Shown here: positions 6,203 through 11,588 of the stretch, in pieces
Position numbering within the stretch: position 1 is the stretch's first letter
Layout of the letters: each line of letters begins with the position of its first letter
Origin: Porticoccaceae bacterium
GTDB lineage: Bacteria; Pseudomonadota; Gammaproteobacteria; Pseudomonadales; Porticoccaceae
Direction of reading: 5' to 3'
DNA: 11,588 bases
NCBI GenBank assembly: GCA_023255165.1
Contig: JALRJD010000168.1
Span: 1 to 11,588, forward strand
The notes under the pieces: model-generated
Told to the model about the DNA's origin: nothing
The model's database searches: none
Seen by the model: the letters and a program-made list of their open reading frames with translations, nothing else
Position numbers and translations under genes: made by a program

Positions 6203-6239
6203 GCGGTGTCGCACCGCACCAACCGGCGCACCAACCGAC
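6203..6239 (+). repeat. Leader hairpin and 12-bp duplication
   Basis: GCGGTG (6203-6208) and CACCGC (6212-6217) form a 6-bp stem with a 3-nt loop. GCACCAACCGGC (6216-6227) is followed at once by GCACCAACCGAC (6228-6239). Both lie in the predicted 5' leader of the SnoaL-Rieske transcript. There is no U-tract, so the hairpin is not a terminator. Confidence 0.5.
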
Positions 6240-6283
6240 ATCAGATCGGACCAGAAAAATAACCACAATAATGAGGGCCCGCA

Positions 6284-6721
6284 ATGTCAAATCCCGCGCA
6301 ACAATTTGCTGATCACCTGGAAATTCAAAAGGTTATCAATCTCTACGCCTCTTCACTGGACAAAAAACAGTGGTCCGCCCTGGAGAATGTCTTTACCGAA
6401 GATGCAGTGGCCGACTTTGTCGGTTTTGGCACCTGTGAGGGCCGTCAGGCAATCGCGGATTTTGTCAGCAGCGTGCTGAACAAATGCGCCGTCACTCAAC
6501 ACCTGCTCGGCAATATTGATATCGACGTCGATGGCGATCAGGCACAGGCCACCTGCTATCTGGAAGCACTGCATGTCGGTCTCGGCAAATACGCCAGCGA
6601 GACCTTGACCGTATGGGGCGAATATTCAGACAAACTGGTGCGCACCGCAGATGGCTGGCGCATTGTTCACCGTACCTTAAACGGTATGCATGCCGCGGGT
6701 GATATCGGTCTTAATGACTAA
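6284..6721 (+). CDS. SnoaL-like (NTF2-fold) protein 3
   Basis: A 145-residue SnoaL_4-type protein. Features are the first helix with Y21 (INLYASSLDKKQW, 18-30), FTEDAVADF (37-45), a TQHLLGN turn with H73 (71-77), IDVDGDQAQATCYLEALHVG (80-99) with H97, and DGWRIVHRTLNGMH (123-136). The TQH stretch and a second His about 24 residues on recall the catalytic H85 and H110 of fungal scytalone dehydratase, compared from memory; the Asp that accompanies them there is not conserved. A dehydratase or related acid-base role is therefore possible, not shown. The ATG follows GAGGG by about 8 nt. First gene of module B, behind the promoter at 6158 and divergent from the MDR reductase. Confidence 0.86.
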   Translation: MSNPAQQFADHLEIQKVINLYASSLDKKQWSALENVFTEDAVADFVGFGTCEGRQAIADFVSSVLNKCAVTQHLLGNIDIDVDGDQAQATCYLEALHVGLGKYASETLTVWGEYSDKLVRTADGWRIVHRTLNGMHAAGDIGLND

Positions 6722-6760
6722 GCCCACAAACAATAACAACAGATAACGAGAATTATAAAA

Positions 6761-7198
6761 ATGGTAAAACTTCACTCTCACCACGACCTCAGCGCGGATA
6801 TCGACACCATATGGGATCTGCTGATGGACTTTGGTCACATCGAACGCTGGTGGCCAAAAAATGCCGCAGTGGATATCGACCGCGTTGAGTTGGAAGGCTC
6901 TGGCATCGGCATGACCAGACATATTTACAATGTTGGCTTTGATGCCGCCGTCAGCGAGCGCCTCGACTTTCTCGACAGCGACAACTACACCTTGAAACTC
7001 TCCATTGTTGGCGAGCGCCCTGTAGGCCTGCTGCATTATCAAGCCACCGGTGTGCTGACGCCCCTCGATGGCGGCGGTTGCCGACTGACCTACGATTCAG
7101 AGTTTATTGCTGAAGAGGGCCGCGAAGAGGAAGCCAAAGGCTTTTTGCTCGGTGCCTACCAATTGATGTATGCAGGTCTGGATGGCGCCGCCGGTTAA
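6761..7198 (+). CDS. SRPBCC (START-like, polyketide cyclase-type) protein
   Basis: A 145-residue helix-grip protein of the SRPBCC superfamily. It opens with a beta strand and the typical DIDTIWDLLMDFGHIERWWP (residues 13-32), then VELEGSGIGMTRHIY (42-56), AAVSERLDFLD (62-72), the strand SIVGERPVGLLHYQATGVLT (81-100) and GGGCRLTYDSEF (104-115), and ends in the long C-terminal helix that closes the pocket. Members bind large hydrophobic ligands and some act as aromatase/cyclases. The substrate cannot be read from the sequence. The ribosome site is weak (ACGAGAA). It lies 39 nt after the SnoaL stop and 58 nt before the ABM gene, probably in one transcript. Binding or cyclising the intermediate handled by the neighbouring Rieske oxygenase is a plausible role, by inference. 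Confidence 0.85.
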   Translation: MVKLHSHHDLSADIDTIWDLLMDFGHIERWWPKNAAVDIDRVELEGSGIGMTRHIYNVGFDAAVSERLDFLDSDNYTLKLSIVGERPVGLLHYQATGVLTPLDGGGCRLTYDSEFIAEEGREEEAKGFLLGAYQLMYAGLDGAAG

Positions 7199-7256
7199 CA
7201 CCGCAGCCATGCAGCCAGATAAAACCAACAACTAATTATCAAAACAGGATTTCACC

Positions 7257-7571
7257 ATGTTAACCATCTCCGCACGAATTGAACTGGCTCCTGAAGATAT
7301 CGAAGCCTATATCGCTGGCGCACAAAAAATTGTCCAGCCCACCCGCGAGGAGCCCGGCTGTCAGCTCTATGCCTTTGCCGTGGATATCGCCCAGCCCAAC
7401 GTTGTCTGGATCTCCGAGCAGTGGGAAAACGAAGAAGCACTGTTCACCCACCTGGGCTTGCCGCATATCACCGAGTTCCTCGAACTCTGCGCCAACGTCA
7501 ACATCATCGATATGAATGTTATTCGCTACGATGTGTCCGCCGCGGGCCCACTGGTACTTCCCCAAGACTGA
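7257..7571 (+). CDS. ABM-domain protein 2
   Basis: A 104-residue ABM-fold protein: the strand MLTISARIEL, the helix EDIEAYIAGAQKIVQPTREE (residues 13-32), PGCQLYAFAVDI (33-44), VVWISEQWENEEALFTHLGL (49-68) with E-x-W and a His, and PHITEFLEL (69-77). It corresponds in layout to the ABM protein at 3093 but lacks that protein's longer C-terminal tail. Related proteins include small cofactor-free quinol monooxygenases, and others have no known activity. The start has AGGA about 8 nt upstream. It lies 28 nt upstream of the Rieske gene. Handling an oxidised or quinone-like product is possible; the sequence does not prove it. Confidence 0.86.
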   Translation: MLTISARIELAPEDIEAYIAGAQKIVQPTREEPGCQLYAFAVDIAQPNVVWISEQWENEEALFTHLGLPHITEFLELCANVNIIDMNVIRYDVSAAGPLVLPQD

Positions 7572-7599
7572 TCTTTTAACCTGGCGAGGAATAGAACCC

Positions 7600-8784
7600 A
7601 TGTCCATTGCAGAAAACTACAACCGCATCATTGCCCGGCTCATCGATGATGTCGACAACAACACCACCCATATGGCCAACGGCACCATGCAGGTCCCCTC
7701 GGAGGCCTATATCGACCCCGATATGTGGCAGCAGGAAATGGATGTTATCTTCAAGAAGGTACCGGTTTTCGTTGCCATGACCCAGGAGATACCCAATGCA
7801 GGCGATTACAAAACACTGCAATTTCTCGACAAGCCACTGCTGATTACTCGCCTTGCAGATGGCACCGCGCGAGTTATGCTCAACGTCTGCTCGCACCGCG
7901 CCATGACCTTGACCAAAGAGCCCTGCGGCAACAAATCGCGCTTCACCTGCCCCTATCACGGCTGGATGTACAGCAATGATGGCGTTCTGAGAGGCGTTGC
8001 CGACCATGAAAAGTTTGGTGATTTCGACAAGCATGCCAATGGTCTCAAGCAACTGCCGGTCTACGAAAAAGGCGGCCTGATCTTTACCGTGCTCGAAGCC
8101 GACGGCGAGGTCGATTTCGAAGACTACCTGGGTGGCATGATGGACGATATCAGCCGTCTGGGTATGGAAAACTGGCACTACTGTGGCAGCCGCCAAATCC
8201 ATGGTGCCAACTGGAAAATTGCCTATGACGGCTTCCTCGAAGGATACCATTTCGCCGCCGCCCACCCGGATACCATTGCCACTCGCACCTATTCAAATGT
8301 AATGGAGTATGGCAACTACGGCCCACACACTTTGATCTGCTTCCCGCATCTGGCGATCAAGGAAAATCTCGCCGGCGTGGCACCTGAAGATTATGAAAAG
8401 CACGAGAACAATGGCTATGACTGGATCCGTACCCTGTTCCCCAATATCTCCATTTTTGTCGCGCCGGAAATTACCATGGTCAGCCAGATTCTTCCCGGCC
8501 CTGGCCCCAACCAGAACACCACTTATCTGAACTTTATCCACCCGAGCAAGCCCGCCGGTGAAGATGCCGAGCTGCAGGAGATGATGAATTTCCTCTGCGA
8601 TGTAGTCGACACCGAGGACTACCACGTCGGCCTGGAAATTCAGAAAGGGTTGGAAGCCAACGCCCACAGCCATGTCACCTTTGGTCGCAACGAAGCGGCA
8701 AACCAACTGTTCCACAAATGGATCGAGTGGTACCTGGCCAAAGATCCGAGCGCACCCAAGCCAGAACTCGAGCGCTGTGACTAA
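7600..8784 (+). CDS. Rieske non-heme iron oxygenase, alpha subunit
   Basis: A 394-residue ring-hydroxylating-type oxygenase. The N-terminal Rieske [2Fe-2S] domain has C97-x-H99 (CSHRAM) and C117-x2-H120 (CPYHGW) with 17 residues between. The catalytic domain has NWKIAYDGFLEGYH and H217-x4-H222 as iron ligands, with D340 in TEDYHVGLEIQKGL the likely third. The residue three before H217, which bridges the Rieske His and the iron site, is E214 rather than the usual Asp. The ATG at 7600 has GAGGA 9 nt upstream; an in-frame ATG at 7516 lies inside the ABM gene and has no ribosome site. No ferredoxin, reductase or standard beta subunit is nearby, so electrons must come from elsewhere and the enzyme is probably alpha-only. 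It probably hydroxylates or demethylates a cluster intermediate. Confidence 0.95.
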   Translation: MSIAENYNRIIARLIDDVDNNTTHMANGTMQVPSEAYIDPDMWQQEMDVIFKKVPVFVAMTQEIPNAGDYKTLQFLDKPLLITRLADGTARVMLNVCSHRAMTLTKEPCGNKSRFTCPYHGWMYSNDGVLRGVADHEKFGDFDKHANGLKQLPVYEKGGLIFTVLEADGEVDFEDYLGGMMDDISRLGMENWHYCGSRQIHGANWKIAYDGFLEGYHFAAAHPDTIATRTYSNVMEYGNYGPHTLICFPHLAIKENLAGVAPEDYEKHENNGYDWIRTLFPNISIFVAPEITMVSQILPGPGPNQNTTYLNFIHPSKPAGEDAELQEMMNFLCDVVDTEDYHVGLEIQKGLEANAHSHVTFGRNEAANQLFHKWIEWYLAKDPSAPKPELERCD

Positions 8785-8818
8785 ACCACGATAAAAACCG
8801 GATAAATAAGGTAACCCA

Positions 8819-9631
8819 ATGAGTATTCACGACAATCGCGGCGGCAGAATCAACTGCTTACTGGTAGCTGGCGGCGCATGGCACGATATCGGTTTCGCGC
8901 GCCTGGAATTATTAAAGCTGCTCGCCGAAGACCCACGCATACAGGTCAGGGTTCACGAAGACTATGAGAACCTGCAAGCGATCGACGAGGCGGACTTTAT
9001 TGTCAGCTATACCTGTAATGTGGTGCCCTCTCTGGCCGCTCAGGAAGCCCTTAAAGCCTGGGTTGAAAGAGGCGGCCGCTGGTATGCACTGCACGGCACC
9101 AATTCGATTATTCGACTGATGTCCAGCGGTCTCTACGGCACCCCGGACTGGGCGCCGCTGTTTGTCGAGACCCTTGGATCGATGTTCCGCTCACACCCGC
9201 CTATCGCGCCGTATAAAGTCTCGGTAGCGGATCCCAGCCATCCGCTGGTGGAGGGCATCGAGCCGTTTGACGCCGACGACGAACTCTATCTGATGAAAAC
9301 CTATGGCGATATGCACGTAATTCTGGATACGGAATTTGGTGGCAAGGCCGAAGGCTTTGAAGAGGATGAGTGGGAACATGCCCGTCACCCGGTGTTTTAT
9401 ACCCACCAGGTGGGCGAAGGCGAGGTGCTCTATCTGACACTGGGCCACTGCCGTCATCACTACGATATGCAGCCATTGCTTGATTACTGGCCAACTGTGG
9501 AGCGCGGTTCCTGGGATCTGCCGGTGTTTTACACCTTGCTGCGCCGCGGTATTCAGTGGGCGATTGAGCCCATCGACAAGATCACAGCCGATGCTTTGAA
9601 CAGGGCCCGCGCCGCATCCGAGCAAGGCTGA
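8819..9631 (+). CDS. ThuA-like protein (class I glutamine amidotransferase-like fold)
   Basis: A 270-residue protein matching the ThuA family: the start RINCLLVAGGAWHD (residues 10-23), DFIVSYTCN (59-67), ERGGRWYALHGTN (83-95), SHPLVEGI (140-147), DELYLM (154-159), then GEGEVLYLTLGH (199-210) and the closing helix LRRGIQWAIEP (241-251). ThuA was named from trehalose use in Rhizobium, but most members have no known reaction. The nucleophilic Cys elbow of true amidotransferases is not apparent; LHG stands in that area. The start has TAAGG about 8 nt upstream. It is 34 nt downstream of the Rieske gene and last in the operon, followed by a terminator. Its link to a Rieske/SnoaL cluster rather than sugar use is notable. 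Confident on family, not on role. Confidence 0.88.
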   Translation: MSIHDNRGGRINCLLVAGGAWHDIGFARLELLKLLAEDPRIQVRVHEDYENLQAIDEADFIVSYTCNVVPSLAAQEALKAWVERGGRWYALHGTNSIIRLMSSGLYGTPDWAPLFVETLGSMFRSHPPIAPYKVSVADPSHPLVEGIEPFDADDELYLMKTYGDMHVILDTEFGGKAEGFEEDEWEHARHPVFYTHQVGEGEVLYLTLGHCRHHYDMQPLLDYWPTVERGSWDLPVFYTLLRRGIQWAIEPIDKITADALNRARAASEQG

Positions 9632-9654
9632 ATTTCACCGTCAGTTGTAACAAC

Positions 9655-9694
9655 AAAAAAACCCCGGCTAATCGACGATCAACCGGGGTTTTTT
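9655..9694. terminator. Bidirectional intrinsic terminator
   Basis: CCCCGG (9662-9667) pairs with CCGGGG (9683-9688), flanked on the left by a run of A (9655-9661) and on the right by six T (9689-9694), so the stem extends and both strands end in a U-tract. It sits between the convergent ThuA gene, ending at 9631, and the P450, ending at 9724, and would stop transcription from both sides. Confidence 0.92.
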
Positions 9695-9723
9695 ATGCTT
9701 CAGATTTTACCGCTTTTACCCTT

Positions 9724-10923
9724 CTACCACTTTAGATTGAGCTGATTAACCACACCGACAATACCGGAGCTAAAAGTGATCGGCTTGCTCTCATCGACCG
9801 CAAAGTCGGGAATACGCTTAAACCATTCCTCCAGCGCAATACGCACTTCAATTCTGGCCAGGTTTTTACCCGGGCAGATATGTGCACCGCGACCAAAAGT
9901 CAGGCTGTTGCGCCTTTGACCGTCAAAATGCACCTCGGCGGCATTGGCGTTAAAGCTGTTATCCAGTCCAGCCAGCGGCGTCGGCGCAGCGATCATATCG
10001 CCAGCCTTTAGTTGCACGCCGTGAAATTCCATATCCTCGGTCACTTCGCGGGCCACAGTAACCAGCGGGAAGCGCGCAAAAATTTCCTCCACCGCATCGG
10101 CTGCAGTGATTTCACCGCGGGATAATTTAAGCCGGTGCACCTCGCTGCGGGCCAAAAACAAAAACACAAAACCGAGAAAATTCACCACCGTATCGACGCC
10201 GGCAATAAATACCTGAATCGATAATTTAATCGCCTCATCGCGGGTCAGGCGGCGGCCATCGGTTTCAGTGTTGACCATGCGACTGAGCATATCCTTGCCA
10301 TCCGCACCCATGCGTTGATCCACGTAGGGCGCGATATAGTCTTTCAGATTTTGCAGTGCATCGGCAAAACTGATGGTGCCATCGGGGCGAATCAACTGAT
10401 CGGCCCAATACTTGGTTTGTGGAATATCCTCTTCCGGCAAATTCATCATCGACAGAAAAATCCGGATCGGCAGAATATCGGCAAACTGTTGGGTGAAATT
10501 ACACTGCCCGCTGTCGGCAAAAGCATCGATTAACGACACCACAATAGCGCGAATATCCGCTTCCATGGCATTGACCGACGCCGGTGCCATCGTGTGGTTG
10601 AGGGTCTTGCGGTAAAAATGGTGTTGCGGGGGATCGATGGTCGTCGGCAACAGACCGTGATCAGCGCTGTGCGACTTGGGCAGAATAATACTGCGACTGG
10701 AAAACTTGCTGTAGTCGGTGAGGATTTCCTCAATGATCGAGGTTCGTGTCGGCAGCCAGTGACCTTCATTGGCCTGGGTCCACACCAGCGGGCAGTCGTC
10801 CCCTTCCTGCAACAGTGTCGCCCAGGCCTGATGAAAGTCTTCATCGATTCCAGGCGGCGCATAGATATTGAAATCTCTGACCAGCTCCGCGGGAACATGG
10901 TCGGGCAACAGGTCATAACTCAT
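9724..10923 (-). CDS. Cytochrome P450, CYP101 (P450cam)-like
   Basis: A 399-residue soluble bacterial P450. The heme-binding loop FGRGAHICPG (residues 343-352) has thiolate C350. The I-helix AGVDTV (241-246) holds D244 and T245, matching the proton-relay pair D251/T252 of P450cam. Compared from memory, it aligns with P450cam from start to end with a constant 7-residue offset over residues 74-350: shared stretches include QCNFT, PIRIF, LPEEDIP, RPDG, DTVVNF, EFHGVQL and RIPDF. Heme-propionate contacts R105, R292 and H348 are kept. The K-helix ExxR motif is not: E280-I-F-A283-R284. Pocket residues also differ (Y96 to H89, F87 to I80), so camphor is unlikely to be the substrate. It needs a ferredoxin and reductase, neither of which is in the window. 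The SDR lies 62 nt upstream; the Shine-Dalgarno is weak. Confidence 0.96.
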   Translation of the reverse strand: MSYDLLPDHVPAELVRDFNIYAPPGIDEDFHQAWATLLQEGDDCPLVWTQANEGHWLPTRTSIIEEILTDYSKFSSRSIILPKSHSADHGLLPTTIDPPQHHFYRKTLNHTMAPASVNAMEADIRAIVVSLIDAFADSGQCNFTQQFADILPIRIFLSMMNLPEEDIPQTKYWADQLIRPDGTISFADALQNLKDYIAPYVDQRMGADGKDMLSRMVNTETDGRRLTRDEAIKLSIQVFIAGVDTVVNFLGFVFLFLARSEVHRLKLSRGEITAADAVEEIFARFPLVTVAREVTEDMEFHGVQLKAGDMIAAPTPLAGLDNSFNANAAEVHFDGQRRNSLTFGRGAHICPGKNLARIEVRIALEEWFKRIPDFAVDESKPITFSSGIVGVVNQLNLKW

Positions 10924-10985
10924 AGCGTGTAACCGATAGTTTATCCCGCATTATTATTGTTATCAGGGCAAGTACAGCTCAATCG

Positions 10986-11588
10986 CTATCCCAGGCGAAT
11001 TGAATGAGCCGCATCCACGGTAACCACCGAACCACTCATATAACTGGAGGCACCACTGGCCAGCAACAGCATAACGCCGTCCAGCTCATGCAGTTCTCCG
11101 GCGCGCTTTAACGGCAGATTGGCAAGATCTTTCTGACCCGCTTCCGTCGCGTAGTAGTCGCTAACCATATCGGTCATCATATAACCTGGCGCCAGTGCAT
11201 TAACCCGAATATTGTGCTCGGCCAGCTCATGAGCCATCACCGCGGTCAGCTGATTGACCGCCGCCTTGGAGGCGCTGTAGTGAGTAAGCCCCTTAAACGA
11301 CGCCACAGCGCAGATTGACGAGATATTGATAATGCTGCCCGGCTTGCCGGCTGCCACCAGGCGCTGCGCGGCTTCCTGACCCAGGTTGTAAACACCCTTT
11401 AGATTGACATCCAGCACGTTATCCCAAACTGCTTCTTCCATTTGCAAAAAAGGTTGGCCGCCAGTGGCACCCGCGTTGCAGACAATAATATCCGGCGTGC
11501 CAAACTGCTGTTCGGCGGTATCAAAGCCGGCCTTGACCGAGGCGCGATCTGTCACATCCATGGTCACCGCCATGGCCTTGCCGCCTTT
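10986..11588 (-). CDS. Short-chain dehydrogenase/reductase, N-terminus beyond the window
   Basis: A partial classical SDR of 200 visible residues, open in frame to the right edge. An ATG at 11573 exists, but the reading continues upstream as KGGKAMAVTMDVTD, the usual region after beta-3, so the cofactor-binding TGxxxGIG lies outside the window and the ATG is internal. Visible are DVTD, CNAG (for NNAG), VNLKGVYN, GSIINISS with the catalytic Ser, HYSASKAA with the YxxxK pair, APGYMMTDM and the C-terminal SGSVVTVDAA. All catalytic residues that fall in the window are present. It lies 62 nt upstream of the P450 on the same strand and is probably cotranscribed. Oxidising the alcohol formed by the P450, as in camphor degradation, is a natural inference; the substrate is unknown. 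Confidence 0.93.
   Translation of the reverse strand, partial: KGGKAMAVTMDVTDRASVKAGFDTAEQQFGTPDIIVCNAGATGGQPFLQMEEAVWDNVLDVNLKGVYNLGQEAAQRLVAAGKPGSIINISSICAVASFKGLTHYSASKAAVNQLTAVMAHELAEHNIRVNALAPGYMMTDMVSDYYATEAGQKDLANLPLKRAGELHELDGVMLLLASGASSYMSGSVVTVDAAHSIRLG

Noticed and set aside
6044..6262. A 72-codon plus-strand frame in the second divergent spacer
   Set aside because: It has a TTG start without a ribosome site, the predicted promoter and palindrome lie inside it, and its sequence comes partly from the degenerate repeats.
6284..6721. SnoaL 3 as beta subunit of the Rieske oxygenase
   Set aside because: Ring-hydroxylating beta subunits share the NTF2 fold but are usually longer (about 160-190 residues) and adjacent to the alpha gene; here two genes intervene and the motifs are of SnoaL_4 type. 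Kept only as a remote possibility.
7516..7599. Longer start for the Rieske oxygenase inside the ABM gene
   Set aside because: The 28 extra residues overlap the ABM coding sequence in another frame, have no ribosome site, and are not part of the usual N-terminus.
7576..8265. A 229-codon open frame antisense to the Rieske gene
   Set aside because: It is the mirror of strongly biased codons in a clear oxygenase gene; it shows no recognisable domain or motif and overlaps catalytic motifs on the other strand.

Overview
The window reads as a chromosomal catabolic (possibly biosynthetic) oxidoreductase cluster from a Gram-negative bacterium. Moderate GC, AT-rich intergenic spacers, clear Shine-Dalgarno sites and the enzyme repertoire fit a marine gammaproteobacterium. 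That assignment is inference; no rRNA, tRNA or phylogenetic marker is present. Coding density is high and every gene appears intact except the last, which runs off the right edge.

Layout. (1) Left minus-strand operon, 64-2294: MDR-family NADPH reductase, then a short-chain dehydrogenase resembling 3-beta/17-beta-hydroxysteroid dehydrogenase, then a GFA-type zinc protein, with gaps of 17-21 nt. (2) A 342-nt AT-rich divergent control region (2295-2636) with an operator-like palindrome, alternative hairpins and a 15-bp tandem repeat. (3) Plus-strand module A, 2637-3949: SnoaL-like, ABM-domain and SnoaL-like proteins. (4) Minus-strand genes 3968-6016: a second MDR reductase, its terminator, and an HSL-type esterase that converges on module A. 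(5) A second divergent control region (6017-6283) with a good sigma70-type promoter and a perfect 12-bp palindrome. (6) Plus-strand module B, 6284-9631: SnoaL-like, SRPBCC, ABM, Rieske non-heme iron oxygenase and ThuA-like proteins, closed by a strong bidirectional terminator. (7) Minus-strand genes 9724-11588: a P450 closely resembling P450cam (CYP101) and a partial SDR.

How the genes may work together. Two oxygenases (Rieske and CYP101-like P450) could install oxygen, two SDRs oxidise or reduce the resulting alcohols or ketones, two MDR reductases reduce enones, and the esterase opens an ester or lactone. The six small NTF2-fold, ABM and helix-grip proteins could do isomerase, dehydratase or cyclase chemistry, or bind intermediates. 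This fits an alicyclic substrate such as a terpenoid or steroid-like compound, but the sequence does not identify it. No ferredoxin, ferredoxin reductase, transporter or regulator lies in the window.

Most notable points: the P450 lacks the near-universal K-helix ExxR motif (Ala at the Arg position, Arg one residue later); the layout 'MDR reductase divergent from SnoaL, followed by ABM' occurs twice; each of the three SnoaL genes is preceded by an unrelated 15-16 bp tandem repeat array; and the Rieske oxygenase has Glu where most characterised relatives have the bridging Asp.
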